From assembly GCA_900316955.1 (NCBI GenBank), contig ONEX01000005.1, forward strand, positions 62,001 through 126,000: a stretch of 64,000 nt of DNA, given 5' to 3'. Shown piece after piece: positions 24,976 to 34,146 of the stretch (positions are counted from its first letter, which is position 1; every line of letters starts with the position of its first letter). The DNA comes from an uncultured Bacteroidales bacterium (GTDB lineage Bacteria; Bacteroidota; Bacteroidia; Bacteroidales; UBA932). The position numbers were made by a program, and so were the translations under genes. The notes beneath the pieces were generated by a model. The model made no database searches. It worked only from the letters and a program-made list of their open reading frames with translations, and was not told the DNA's origin.

Positions 24976-25697
24976 TGCTCGGACTGTTCAACCGGCGCAG
25001 GTCCCTGCTGGAAAGCGGGCTCCTGAAGGGAGCCGTCGACCAGCATTCCCACATCCTGTACGGACTCGATGACGGCGTGAAGACGCAGGAAGACTCCCTG
25101 GCCATCCTCCGGTTCCTGGAGGAGCAGGGAGTCTCCGAAGTCTGGTTCACCCCGCACGTGATGGAGGATGTCCCGAACACGACCGAGGGAATCCGGGCCC
25201 GGTTCGCTGAACTGAAAGGCGTCTATCACGGCGGCCTGCGGTTCCACCTCGCCGCCGAATACATGATCGACACCCTCTTCGAGGAACGGCTTGCGGCCCG
25301 GGACCTCCTGACGCACGGGAACGACACCGTGCTGGTGGAGACTTCCGCCGTCGCCCCGCCCATCAACCTCTGGGAGGTGCTCGAAACGATGCGGAAGGCG
25401 GGTTACCGTCCCCTCATCGCCCATCCGGAACGCTACCGTTACATGGACAAGGCCGATTACAAACGCCTCCATGACATGGGCTGCTTCCTGCAGATGAACA
25501 TTCCGTCCATCGTGGGCTTTTACGGGGAATCAGCCCGGGAACGGGCCCTGGACCTGCTTGACAAAGGCTGGTACTCGATGGTGGGTTCCGACTGCCACCG
25601 GTACAGGGCCATCCAGGCGCAGTACGCTGCGCGGGAACTGAAGAAAGATACGCTCCGGAAACTCGCCCCGCTGATGGGCGGTCCGGAGGGAATGTAG
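24975..25697 (+). CDS. PHP-type protein tyrosine phosphatase (CpsB/YwqE-like)
   Basis: Manganese-type phosphatase of the PHP superfamily, 240 residues, expected to dephosphorylate the tyrosine tail of the upstream autokinase. Metal-binding blocks are VDQHSHILYGLDDG near residue 22, WFTPHVMED, LIAHPERY and VGSDCHR. The start codon overlaps the kinase stop (TGATG), supporting coupling. A GC-rich hairpin lies 55 bases after its stop. Confidence 0.92.
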   Translation: MLGLFNRRRSLLESGLLKGAVDQHSHILYGLDDGVKTQEDSLAILRFLEEQGVSEVWFTPHVMEDVPNTTEGIRARFAELKGVYHGGLRFHLAAEYMIDTLFEERLAARDLLTHGNDTVLVETSAVAPPINLWEVLETMRKAGYRPLIAHPERYRYMDKADYKRLHDMGCFLQMNIPSIVGFYGESARERALDLLDKGWYSMVGSDCHRYRAIQAQYAARELKKDTLRKLAPLMGGPEGM

Positions 25698-25752
25698 GAA
25701 TACAGGCCGGAAATCCGGTTTCCTGGACAGGAAAGCGATTCCGGTCTTCCTG

Positions 25753-25777
25753 CCCGGTCCATGCCAAATGGGCCGGG
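25753..25777 (+). terminator. Hairpin before rfbD, possible terminator
   Basis: A 10-bp stem (CCCGGTCCAT with ATGGGCCGGG, one G-T pair) has loop GCCAA. It is followed by GAATAAAATC rather than a T run, so termination would be weak. It may separate the export module from the rhamnose module. Confidence 0.45.
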
Positions 25778-25796
25778 GAATAAAATCTTTGTATCT

Positions 25797-26669
25797 ATGA
25801 ATATCCTAGTCACCGGCGCCAACGGCCAGCTCGGAACCGAGATGCGGAACATTTCCGCAGGGGCTCCCGACCGCTACATCTTCACGGACGTCACCTCGCT
25901 TCCCGGGGTGGATACGGTCTATCTGGACATCACCAACCGAGATGCGGTCCGGCTCATCTGCGATTCCGAGCAGGTGGACGTGATCGTCAACTGCGCGGCC
26001 TACACGAATGTGGACAAGGCCGAGGACGACATGCAGATGGCGGACCTGCTGAACCACCTGGCCCCGGGCATCCTGGCGGAGGTGGCGGCAGAGCGCGGCG
26101 CGCATCTGATCCATATCTCCACGGACTACGTGTTCCAGGGCGACATCGCCCTTCCGTGCCGGGAGGACTGGCCGGTGCATCCGAACGGGGTGTACGGGGC
26201 GACGAAGCTCCAGGGTGAGCAGGCCGTGCAGGAGGCCGGCTGCTCCTGGCAGATTTTCCGCACTGCGTGGCTGTATTCGCCGTATGGAAAGAATTTCCTG
26301 AAGACCATGCGCCAGCTGACGGCCGAGCGGCCGACGCTGAAGGTCGTCTTCGACCAGGTGGGCTCGCCGACGTATGCCTGGGACCTGGCCAGGCTGATCT
26401 GCCAGGTCATCTCGGAGCGCCGGATGGACAAGGGGGGCATCTACCATTTCTCCGACGAGGGGGTGTGCTCCTGGTTCGACTTCGCCTGCGCGATCCGGGA
26501 CCTGAGCGGGAACACCTGCGACATCAAGCCCTGCCATTCCGACGAATTCCCTTCCAAGGTCCGCCGTCCGCACTTTTCCGTGCTGGACAAGACCAAGGTC
26601 AAGGAGACTTTCGGCGTGGCGGTCCCGCACTGGTATGAATCCTTGAAAAAATGCATCGACAGACTATGA
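25797..26669 (+). CDS. rfbD: dTDP-4-dehydrorhamnose reductase
   Basis: Last enzyme of dTDP-L-rhamnose synthesis, 290 residues from ATG 25797. The NAD(P) motif is ILVTGANGQLG at the N-terminus, then DVIVNCAAYTNVDKAE, HISTDYVFQGD and the catalytic YGATKLQGE (YxxxK). The C-terminus has the expected RRPHFSVLDKTK block. An in-frame ATG at 25761 lies inside the hairpin and is rejected. AATCTTTG five bases before the ATG is one base off a -7 box. The stop overlaps the rfbC ATG. Confidence 0.95.
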   Translation: MNILVTGANGQLGTEMRNISAGAPDRYIFTDVTSLPGVDTVYLDITNRDAVRLICDSEQVDVIVNCAAYTNVDKAEDDMQMADLLNHLAPGILAEVAAERGAHLIHISTDYVFQGDIALPCREDWPVHPNGVYGATKLQGEQAVQEAGCSWQIFRTAWLYSPYGKNFLKTMRQLTAERPTLKVVFDQVGSPTYAWDLARLICQVISERRMDKGGIYHFSDEGVCSWFDFACAIRDLSGNTCDIKPCHSDEFPSKVRRPHFSVLDKTKVKETFGVAVPHWYESLKKCIDRL

Positions 26670-27202
26670 ATGTAATCGAGACCGGCATCGAAGGAGTGGT
26701 CGTCATCGAACCGAAAGTGTTCGGGGACGAGCGGGGTTATTTCTTCGAGAGCTTCAACGAGCGGGAATTCAACGAGAAAGTGGGCCCCGTTCACTTTGTG
26801 CAGGACAATGAGAGCAAGTCGCGCTACGGCGTGCTTCGCGGACTGCATTACCAGAAAGGGGAGTTCGCCCAGGCGAAACTCGTGCGCGTGGTGCGGGGTT
26901 CCGTGCTGGACGTGGTCGTGGACCTGCGGGAAGGATCGCCTACCTGGGGAAAGTGGCACGCCGAGGAACTGACCGGGGAGAACCACCGGATGATGTTCAT
27001 CCCGCGGGGTTTCGCCCATGGGTTCGTCGTCCTGTCCGAGGAAGTCGTGTTCCAGTACAAGTGCGACAACTTCTACTGCCCGGCGTCCGAAGGCGGCTAC
27101 GCCTGGAACGACCCGACGCTCGCCATCGACTGGCGCATTCCGGCCGCCGACATCATCCTTTCCGAAAGAGACAAACATCATCCCTTCCTATATGAGCAAT
27201 AG
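26666..27202 (+). CDS. rfbC: dTDP-4-dehydrorhamnose 3,5-epimerase
   Basis: Cupin-fold epimerase of dTDP-L-rhamnose synthesis, 178 residues. Family blocks are VFGDERGYFFESFN, VLRGLHYQKGEFAQAKLVRV (catalytic His in GLHYQ), VLDVVVDLR, and FIPRGFAHGFVVLS. ATG 26666 forms an ATGA overlap with the rfbD stop, the strongest start; an in-frame ATG at 26651 would overlap more. It overlaps rfbB by 11 bases. Confidence 0.95.
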   Translation: MNVIETGIEGVVVIEPKVFGDERGYFFESFNEREFNEKVGPVHFVQDNESKSRYGVLRGLHYQKGEFAQAKLVRVVRGSVLDVVVDLREGSPTWGKWHAEELTGENHRMMFIPRGFAHGFVVLSEEVVFQYKCDNFYCPASEGGYAWNDPTLAIDWRIPAADIILSERDKHHPFLYEQ

Positions 27203-28355
27203 AAGAACCATCCTCATTACCGGCGGCGCCGGCTTCATCGGCAGCCACGTCGTGCGGCTGTTCGTGAACAAATATCCGGACTACCGGATCATCAACCTGG
27301 ACAAGCTCACCTACGCGGGCAATCTCGCGAACCTCAAGGATATCGAGGACCGGCCGAACTACCGGTTCGTCAAGATGGACATCTGCGACTTCGAGGGCGT
27401 GCTCGCCCTGATGCAGGAAGAGAAGGTGGATGGCGTGATCCACCTTGCGGCGGAGTCCCATGTGGACCGCTCCATCAAGGACCCCTTCACCTTCGCGCAG
27501 ACCAATGTCATCGGCACGCTGTCCATGCTGCAGGCCGCCAAGGCGTACTGGGAGCCGATGGGCTACGTCATGCCCGGCCCCGACCGGGCATCTGTTCCAT
27601 GCCGCTTCTACCACATCTCCACGGACGAGGTGTACGGCGCCCTGGAGATGACGCATCCGGAGGGGATCGAGCCGCCGTTCACGACGAAGGCGTCCAGCGG
27701 CGAGCATCACCTGGCCTACGGCGAAAAGTTCTTCACGGAGGACCTCAAGTACCAGCCGCACAGCCCGTACAGCGCCGCGAAGGCGTCCAGCGACCACTTC
27801 GTGCGCGCGTTCCATGATACGTACGGAATGCCCACCATCGTCACGAACTGCTCCAACAACTACGGGCCTTACCAGTTCCCGGAGAAGCTCATCCCGCTGT
27901 TCGTCAACAACATCCGGCACCGCAAGCCGCTGCCCGTGTACGGCAAGGGCGAGAACGTCCGCGACTGGCTGTACGTGGAGGACCACGCCCGGGCCATCGA
28001 CCTGATCTTTCATGAGGGGAAGGTCGCCGAGACCTACAACATCGGCGGCTTCAACGAGTGGAAGAACATCGACATCGTGAAGACGCTCATCCGCGTCACG
28101 GACCGCCTCCTGGGCCGTCCGGAAGGGGCCGACGACGACCTCATCACCTACGTGACCGACCGCGCCGGCCACGACCTCCGCTACGCCATCGACAGCACCA
28201 AGCTCCAGCGCGAACTGGGCTGGGAGCCCTCCCTCCAGTTCGAGGAAGGCATCGAGAAGACCATCCGCTGGTACCTCGACAACCAGGCCTGGCTGGACAA
28301 CGTCACCAGCGGGGATTACCAGAAGTATTACGAGGAGATGTACAAGGGAAGATGA
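27192..28355 (+). CDS. rfbB: dTDP-glucose 4,6-dehydratase with an in-frame palindromic insert
   Basis: Converts dTDP-glucose to dTDP-4-keto-6-deoxyglucose, 387 residues, slightly longer than usual. The Rossmann motif ILITGGAGFIGSHV, the catalytic STDEVYG (Asp-Glu pair) and YSAAKAS (YxxxK) are intact, as is VTNCSNNYGPYQFPEKLIP. Residues about 126-134 (VMPGPDRAS) are encoded by a 27-base palindromic element inserted in frame, just before the conserved strand FYHISTDEVYG. The flanking codons read through cleanly, so the protein is probably still functional. ATG 27192 overlaps rfbC; the stop overlaps licD (ATGA). Confidence 0.94.
   Translation: MSNRRTILITGGAGFIGSHVVRLFVNKYPDYRIINLDKLTYAGNLANLKDIEDRPNYRFVKMDICDFEGVLALMQEEKVDGVIHLAAESHVDRSIKDPFTFAQTNVIGTLSMLQAAKAYWEPMGYVMPGPDRASVPCRFYHISTDEVYGALEMTHPEGIEPPFTTKASSGEHHLAYGEKFFTEDLKYQPHSPYSAAKASSDHFVRAFHDTYGMPTIVTNCSNNYGPYQFPEKLIPLFVNNIRHRKPLPVYGKGENVRDWLYVEDHARAIDLIFHEGKVAETYNIGGFNEWKNIDIVKTLIRVTDRLLGRPEGADDDLITYVTDRAGHDLRYAIDSTKLQRELGWEPSLQFEEGIEKTIRWYLDNQAWLDNVTSGDYQKYYEEMYKGR
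27567..27593 (+). repeat. GTCAT...ATCT palindromic element inside rfbB
   Basis: This 27-base element is identical to the copy at 14403-14429, which ends recG. It contributes nine codons in frame to rfbB. The identity over all 27 bases, including loop bases, argues for recent copying rather than chance coding similarity. Confidence 0.92.
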
Positions 28356-29167
28356 CCCTTCCGCCGTCAGTCCACGAGTCCCTGCGGGCGCAGTACAACC
28401 CGGACGGGTCCGACCTCCGGCGCGCCCAGCTCCGGATGCTGGAGATGCTCCGGTTCCTGGACCGCGTGTGCCGGGAGAACGGCATCCAGTATTGGATTGA
28501 TTACGGGACCCTTCTCGGAGCGGTCCGCCATGACGGATTCATCCCCTGGGATGACGATACGGACGTGTGCATGATGCGGGAGGATGCCGAGGCCTTCAAG
28601 CGGCTGATGCTTTCCGGAGCCTATGGCGACGAGTTCGTCCTCCAGTGCCGGGAAACCGACGACGGTTATTTCGGCAGCTGGCTGGTGCTGCGGGACACGC
28701 GTTCGGAGTATGTCCAGGACTCGGAGGTGCACAAGAAAAGACAGTACCGGGGGCTGCAAGTGGATATCTTCATCTACGACGATAAGACCGTCCAGATGTT
28801 CCTTGACATCACGAAGCATATCCATCGGAACCTGGTCCATCGTCCTTTGCAGGAGATTCCGGACCGGGAAAAGGCCATCCGGCGGGCACGCCCGTGGGCC
28901 TTCCTCCTGTATGACGTGCTGGATCCGGTCTTCCGTTTCCTCAGCCCGCGGCGGAACTATATCGCGCCTTGCTATGGGACGTGGTTCACCGTGGACCGTA
29001 CGCCCAAGGAGATGATCTTCCCGCTGGGAACGGTCCGTTTCGAAGGGTACGAATTCAGCTGCCCCGGCCGGAAGGAGGACGAACTGGCCCTCTGGTACGG
29101 CAACTGGCAGCAGCTCCCCGAGCGGATCCAGACACACGAGGCGACTTTCATTTTCAAGGAATCCTGA
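28352..29167 (+). CDS. licD: LicD family phosphotransferase (phosphocholine transferase candidate)
   Basis: Cytoplasmic LicD/fukutin-type nucleotidyltransferase, 271 residues, which transfers a phospho-alcohol, typically phosphocholine from CDP-choline, onto a glycan. The diagnostic block is IQYWIDYGTLLGAVRHDGF, continuing IPWDDDTDVCM, with the metal-binding DDDTD; YRGLQVDIFIYDD follows. ATG 28352 overlaps the rfbB stop by four bases and has GGGAAG just before it. LicC-, LicA- and BCCT-like genes 19-22 kb downstream complete a choline pathway, which makes phosphocholine the likely group. Confidence 0.88.
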   Translation: MTLPPSVHESLRAQYNPDGSDLRRAQLRMLEMLRFLDRVCRENGIQYWIDYGTLLGAVRHDGFIPWDDDTDVCMMREDAEAFKRLMLSGAYGDEFVLQCRETDDGYFGSWLVLRDTRSEYVQDSEVHKKRQYRGLQVDIFIYDDKTVQMFLDITKHIHRNLVHRPLQEIPDREKAIRRARPWAFLLYDVLDPVFRFLSPRRNYIAPCYGTWFTVDRTPKEMIFPLGTVRFEGYEFSCPGRKEDELALWYGNWQQLPERIQTHEATFIFKES

Positions 29168-29168
29168 G

Positions 29169-30605
29169 ATGCCTGGCGTCAGAAAGAATTTCGCCTACAA
29201 CTTCCTCCTGACGGTCAGCGGATACATTTTCCCGCTGATCACATACCCCTATATCTCGCGCGTATTGGGCGTGGACAATATAGGGGTGTGCAACTTCGTG
29301 GACAGCGTCATCAATTATTTCGTGCTGTTCTCGCAGCTGGGCATCGGTTCCTACGGCGTGCGGGAAGTGGCGCGCTGCAAGGACGATCCCGAGCGGTTGA
29401 AGGAAGTTTTCAGCAACCTTTTCTTCCTGAACCTCATTACGTTCGTCATTTCGTCCATCGTCCTGGTCGTCTGCACCTTTACGGTGCCCAAGTTCCTCGC
29501 GTACAAGCCCTTCCTGCTGGTGGGCCTGTTCAAACTCCTGTTCACCCTCATCCTGGTGGACTGGTTCTTCCAGGGAATCGAGCAGTTCCGCTTCATCACC
29601 ATCAGAACCATCGTTGTTAAGTTCCTATACGTCATCGGTGTATTCGTTTTCATCCGGGATTCGGGAGACGCGTTGATATACTATATGCTCACCACCGGCA
29701 TGGTCGTGTTGAACGCCATCCTGAACTGGCACTGGTCCAAGCGGTTCACCAAGCTCAGCTTCAAGGGGCTGCATCCGTTGCCTTTCATCGTGCCCATCCT
29801 GGTTTTCGGCTATTACCGGATCCTGACTTCCATGTATACGACCTTCAACGTCGTTTTCCTCGGATTCGTGAAAAACGATGTGGAGGTGGGCTACTTCTCA
29901 CAGGCTACCAAGCTCTATTCCCTGATTATGGCTACTTTCAGCGCCTTTACGACTGTGATGGTGCCTCGGGTGAGCGCGATGATCGGGGAGGGACGGCAGA
30001 AGGAGCTGCAGGGGATTGTGGACCGGATCGTCCAACTGCTGGTTTCCCTTGCCGTTCCGGCCATCGTGTACTGCGTGGCCAACGCCGAATCCATCGTCCA
30101 CCTGGTGTCGGGCCCTGGCTACGAAGGGGCGGAGCTCCCGTTCCGGATCGTGGTTTTCCTGCTGTTGGTCATCGGATTGGAGCAGGTGGTCATCCAGCAG
30201 TGCCTGATGGCCTCCAGTGACACGAGGCCGACCATGTACGTCGCCACGGTGGGTGCGGTCGTGGGCATCCTGCTGAATGTGGCGATTACGCCCCGGCTGG
30301 GTGCCGTGGGCTCCTCCATTTCCTGGGGAGTGTCGGAACTCGCTGTCCTTGTCGCCGGGCTCGTTCTCGTGAAGAAGACCCTCGGTCTGCGGATCGACTT
30401 CCGCGCTTTCCTCCGTTCGCTGGCCTTTGGCCTTTGCTATCTCGTGCCCGTTTGGACGGCCTGGTGGCTCATCCCGGACATCTGGTGGCGGCTGGGAGTC
30501 ACCACGGTCCTGATCGTCCCGATTTTCCTGCTGGTCAATCTCCGGCTGAATCCGTCCACCCTGCTGGACGAGATGAAGGTCGCCCTGAAACGCTTTATCC
30601 GCTGA
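29169..30605 (+). CDS. Polysaccharide flippase (Wzx-like)
   Basis: Multi-pass inner-membrane protein of the MOP superfamily, 478 residues, with about 12-14 hydrophobic helices. The N-terminus NFAYNFLLTVSGYIFPLITYPY followed by ISRVLG is typical of Wzx-type translocases that move lipid-linked repeat units to the periplasm. Other family-like blocks are LGIGSYGVREVAR and VMVPRVSAM. It starts one base after the licD stop and ends three bases before the next glycosyltransferase, in a dense operon. Confidence 0.9.
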   Translation: MPGVRKNFAYNFLLTVSGYIFPLITYPYISRVLGVDNIGVCNFVDSVINYFVLFSQLGIGSYGVREVARCKDDPERLKEVFSNLFFLNLITFVISSIVLVVCTFTVPKFLAYKPFLLVGLFKLLFTLILVDWFFQGIEQFRFITIRTIVVKFLYVIGVFVFIRDSGDALIYYMLTTGMVVLNAILNWHWSKRFTKLSFKGLHPLPFIVPILVFGYYRILTSMYTTFNVVFLGFVKNDVEVGYFSQATKLYSLIMATFSAFTTVMVPRVSAMIGEGRQKELQGIVDRIVQLLVSLAVPAIVYCVANAESIVHLVSGPGYEGAELPFRIVVFLLLVIGLEQVVIQQCLMASSDTRPTMYVATVGAVVGILLNVAITPRLGAVGSSISWGVSELAVLVAGLVLVKKTLGLRIDFRAFLRSLAFGLCYLVPVWTAWWLIPDIWWRLGVTTVLIVPIFLLVNLRLNPSTLLDEMKVALKRFIR

Positions 30606-30608
30606 GCC

Positions 30609-31445
30609 ATGCTGGGCGTCGTCATTGTCAGTTACCGGTCCGATGACCTGACGGTCCGCTTCGTGAGGGAGGAACTCGCGAAGATCACCGTCCCTCACCG
30701 GGTGGTCGTGGTTGCCAACGGCTACGATGCCGTGCAGGCGCAGCAGCTGGCGAATCGGATTCCGGAGGCTGTCATCCTTCCAGCGGAAAACAGAGGTTTC
30801 GCCGCCGGCAACAACCTGGGAGTGAAATGGCTGGAAGAACATGACCGGCCGACCTATATCCTGCTCGCCAACAACGATATCCGTTTTCGGTCGGAGCGGG
30901 TGGTGGAGACCCTGGTCGAGACTGCCGTCGCCCATCCCGAGGCCGGTGCCGTGGGACCGGAAATCATCGGCCCGGACGGAAACCGGCAGGGACCGGAACC
31001 CTATATGTCCCTCTGGGACCGTTATGTCTGGATGTATCTCAGCACTCCTTTCCTGGGGGCTGAAAAGAAAAGGAAGCGCTTCGCCCTGGATTATCCTTCC
31101 CGGGCGGAAGCCGGCTCCCATTACAAGCTCTCCGGAGCTTTCCTCCTGGTCGATGCGGAGGCTTTCCGCGAGGCGGGCCGCTTCGACGAGCGGACTTTCC
31201 TCTACGGGGAAGAGAACATCCTGTCGGACCGGCTTGCCGCCATCGGCCGGACCCTATATTTCGACCCGTCGGTCACGGTCCTGCATGACCACGGGCAAAC
31301 CATCGGCCGCCACCACGGCGACCGGGAGCGGGCGCTGATGCAGTTTGACAGCATGGCCTGCTATTACCGGAATTACAGGGGTAATTCCGCTCTGTCCCTC
31401 GCGGCGGCGCGGTGTCTCTATTCTTTGATTCTCAAGGTGAAATGA
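30609..31445 (+). CDS. Family 2 glycosyltransferase (rhamnosyltransferase-like)
   Basis: Cytoplasmic GT-A fold transferase, 278 residues. The N-terminal strand LGVVIVSYRSDD, the nucleotide-binding block ENRGFAAGNNLGVKW and the metal-binding ILLANNDI (in place of DxD) place it with GT2 enzymes of the WcaA/rhamnosyltransferase type. A later SGAFLLVDAEAFREAGRFDE is the usual acceptor-side block. Sugar and linkage cannot be read from sequence; L-rhamnose is plausible given the rfb genes. The stop overlaps the polymerase ATG. Confidence 0.88.
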   Translation: MLGVVIVSYRSDDLTVRFVREELAKITVPHRVVVVANGYDAVQAQQLANRIPEAVILPAENRGFAAGNNLGVKWLEEHDRPTYILLANNDIRFRSERVVETLVETAVAHPEAGAVGPEIIGPDGNRQGPEPYMSLWDRYVWMYLSTPFLGAEKKRKRFALDYPSRAEAGSHYKLSGAFLLVDAEAFREAGRFDERTFLYGEENILSDRLAAIGRTLYFDPSVTVLHDHGQTIGRHHGDRERALMQFDSMACYYRNYRGNSALSLAAARCLYSLILKVK

Positions 31446-32686
31446 AACAGAGCTGGGGCGTAAAGAAGAAGCGGCGGAATTACGTGGAACTCTGGGTGTT
31501 CTTTCTCCTGGTGGTCTCCGTGAATTTCTTCGATCTGATCCCGATTACCCGGGTCATCGGACCGAACGGCCCTTTCGCGTTCTACCTGATCTCCCTGTTT
31601 CTGATGTTCACCTTCAACCGGCGAGCCTGGATCCGGGATTCCGCCAACTGGCTCCGGCCCTTCTGGTGGCTGGTCGCGGGCATCGTCCTGTCCTGGATTC
31701 CCGCCCTGATGTATTATGGGCAGAGTTTCATACAGTCCTTCTTCACCTACCGGAAGATGTTCGAACTGGTCGCTTTCCCGATCCTGATCGCCCTGCGACC
31801 GTCCGAACGGGAACTGAGGGGGGCGCTGTATGGCTTCTCTGTATTCTACCTCATCGTTTCGCTCATGGTGACCTTCATCGCGCCGTGGTGGGTGCCCCAG
31901 CCGGAGGATTCCCCGCTGATGATGGAGGGCGACCTGATCGTCGGCTTGTCCGGCGTGCGGCATCTTTCCCTGGCCTTCATCTTCTCCCTGCAGCGGGTGA
32001 TCAAGGACAACAACCTGCGCAACATGGGATGGGCGTTCTTCGAGTTCGCGCTGCTCTTCCTGGTCCAGAACCGGACCTCGCTGATCGCCGCCATCGTGAT
32101 CGTCGGTTTCCTGGTCCTCAAGATGAAGATGAGTCCGCAGAAGCTTCTGCTGATCGCACTCGGTTCCATTGCGGTCCTGTTGATGGCCGTCTATACCGCC
32201 GGTCAGTGGGAAATGCTGTACCGGGAGACGGTCGAGCAAATCCTCAATCCGGATTACAACCGGAACAAGGCCTATGTCTACATGTTCTCGCACCGGACCG
32301 TAATCCAGCACCTGCTGGGAACGGGGTATATATCGTCCAGTGTCGATCCCATCATCCACGTCCTGCAGGAGAGCGGCATCTTCCATTCCGATGTGGGCAT
32401 GGTGGGCATGTGGCATCAGTACGGAGTCATTCCGACCCTGGTCATCCTGGTGATGACCGTCAAGGGTCTGGCCGAAAAGAAATCCTTCCTGGTGAAGGCC
32501 AGCGCCCTCTATATCCTTGTCGGCATACCGACGCTGTCCTTCTTCGGTATCGGGGAATCCATCCTTTGGCTGTCCATCTTCCTGTACGTCTATTATTCGG
32601 ACGGCCTGGATACATTCCGGGATGATACCGTCACCGTCCGGAAAGTCGGTTGGGGCGGAAACCGTTACAGGTCTATTGCCGGATGA
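31442..32686 (+). CDS. O-antigen/capsule polymerase-like membrane protein (Wzy-like)
   Basis: Integral membrane protein, 414 residues, with about ten to twelve hydrophobic helices and a large hydrophilic loop near residues 250-320, the pattern of Wzy/ligase proteins. The short block YVYMFSHRTVIQHLLGTGY fits the Wzy_C-type loop. Sequence similarity in this family is low, so the call rests on topology and on its place between flippase and glycosyltransferases. ATG 31442 overlaps the previous stop by four bases, and its own stop overlaps the next ATG. Confidence 0.8.
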   Translation: MKQSWGVKKKRRNYVELWVFFLLVVSVNFFDLIPITRVIGPNGPFAFYLISLFLMFTFNRRAWIRDSANWLRPFWWLVAGIVLSWIPALMYYGQSFIQSFFTYRKMFELVAFPILIALRPSERELRGALYGFSVFYLIVSLMVTFIAPWWVPQPEDSPLMMEGDLIVGLSGVRHLSLAFIFSLQRVIKDNNLRNMGWAFFEFALLFLVQNRTSLIAAIVIVGFLVLKMKMSPQKLLLIALGSIAVLLMAVYTAGQWEMLYRETVEQILNPDYNRNKAYVYMFSHRTVIQHLLGTGYISSSVDPIIHVLQESGIFHSDVGMVGMWHQYGVIPTLVILVMTVKGLAEKKSFLVKASALYILVGIPTLSFFGIGESILWLSIFLYVYYSDGLDTFRDDTVTVRKVGWGGNRYRSIAG

Positions 32687-34146
32687 CGCTTCTTGCGCTC
32701 ATATGCGTGGTCCGTGCTCTGCTTCCCGTGGGGAATCAGACGGAGTTCGACGCTCTTCCTGAGCGTCTGGATTCGGCGTTGGAAGCCGGTGCCACCGACA
32801 TCAAGGTCCGGTTCTCTCCCGGTACCTTTTTCTATGGCGAGAACCACCTGTCCCTGACTTCGCGGCAGTATGCGCCGTGTTCGATTTCGCTGTCCGGGAC
32901 GAAAACGTATCTGGTCGCCCGCGATACGGAGGACGGATACTCGATTGACAAAGGCTATGTAGACCTCTCATCCGTACGGCCGATAGACATCCGGGAACCG
33001 GTCCGGAAAGCACGTACCTGGCCGCTGAAAGTCCTCTTCCGGAAGCATGTCTACCGGATCAAGTGCCGCGAGGCGGACCGTTCCCCGGAGGAGGTGAAGG
33101 ACTGGAACATTATCCTTTCCCAGTGGTTTAAGGGGGCGGTCTATCCGGTCTTGGAAATCCGCCGCGGATGGCTTTATTTCCGAAAGGACCGGGATTACGG
33201 GACGGGCATATGGTCGGAACTCCGCTACGGCCGATGCCTTCCGCGGTATATCCTGTGCCCGCCTCCCCGTCAGGAGGGTTTGCATGCCTGCGGCGTCACC
33301 TGTTTCCTATCCGTGAAGGACTGCACGTTCTCGCGGTTGTCCCTGGACGGCCTCACTTTCCTGGGAAACCGGGACGGAAACGCCCTGATCGACCTGGAAA
33401 CTGTCCATGCGGACGAGATAAGCATCACGGGATGCACTTTCCTGGGCTTGAAATCCGACGGTATCCATGCCGCCGAGGTGGACAACCTGGCCGTGCGGGA
33501 TTGCGTTTTTCGGGAGAATTATCTGGGTTCCATCGAGGTCGGGGAAGGCTGCGTGAACGCCCGGATCGAGGACAACCGTTTCTTCGACAACGGGCTGATG
33601 ATGACCAATGCGCCCGTCATCCTGTGCCGGGGCGTGGATTACCGCATCGCGGGCAATTATTTCGAGGATTTCTCCTATTCGGCCATCTGGCTGGGCATCC
33701 ATTATACCATGCCGGACCGGTTCGGAACGCGGGGCGTGGTCGAAAACAACGAGATCTGCATGTCCGACGCTTTCCGGACCGGCGTCCCCCGGGAACTGAT
33801 CGACGGGGGAGCGGTCTATATCAGCACGAACAATACCCGGACGGTGGTCCGCGGAAACTATATCCATGACTTGAAAGGCCCTCATGGCAACCGGGGTATC
33901 TTCGCGGACGACGGGGCCATCCACGTCGATATCGCCTCAAACCGGGTTTTCCGGGTCGAGAGGGGCCTATGTATCGACCTGAGGCGATGCAGCAGGGTTG
34001 CGCGGAGCCCGAAAAGCAAGGTTCGGAAGACCAATGTCGGGAACCGGGTCTTCGACAACGTCTATGACGGGCGCGTGGAGATCTATGTCCGCCGCGACGA
34101 TCCGTCCAGCCTGGCCCGAAACAACCGATACGCTGAATCAGAATGA
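32683..34146 (+). CDS. Right-handed beta-helix protein, paralog 1
   Basis: 487-residue protein with a hydrophobic N-terminus (TLLALICVVRALLPVG) that could be a signal or anchor, followed by a pectate-lyase-like parallel beta-helix. Repeated coils read like TFLGLKSDGIHAAEVDNLAVRDCVF and end in GNYIHDLKGPHGNRGIFADDG and CIDLRRCSRVA. It shares an N-terminal domain (QTEFDALPERLDSAL) and these closing blocks with the protein at 35925. Such folds serve as polysaccharide lyases, epimerases or hydrolases; no catalytic set can be assigned. It overlaps both neighbours (ATGA), so it belongs to the glycan operon. Confidence 0.75.
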   Translation: MTLLALICVVRALLPVGNQTEFDALPERLDSALEAGATDIKVRFSPGTFFYGENHLSLTSRQYAPCSISLSGTKTYLVARDTEDGYSIDKGYVDLSSVRPIDIREPVRKARTWPLKVLFRKHVYRIKCREADRSPEEVKDWNIILSQWFKGAVYPVLEIRRGWLYFRKDRDYGTGIWSELRYGRCLPRYILCPPPRQEGLHACGVTCFLSVKDCTFSRLSLDGLTFLGNRDGNALIDLETVHADEISITGCTFLGLKSDGIHAAEVDNLAVRDCVFRENYLGSIEVGEGCVNARIEDNRFFDNGLMMTNAPVILCRGVDYRIAGNYFEDFSYSAIWLGIHYTMPDRFGTRGVVENNEICMSDAFRTGVPRELIDGGAVYISTNNTRTVVRGNYIHDLKGPHGNRGIFADDGAIHVDIASNRVFRVERGLCIDLRRCSRVARSPKSKVRKTNVGNRVFDNVYDGRVEIYVRRDDPSSLARNNRYAESE

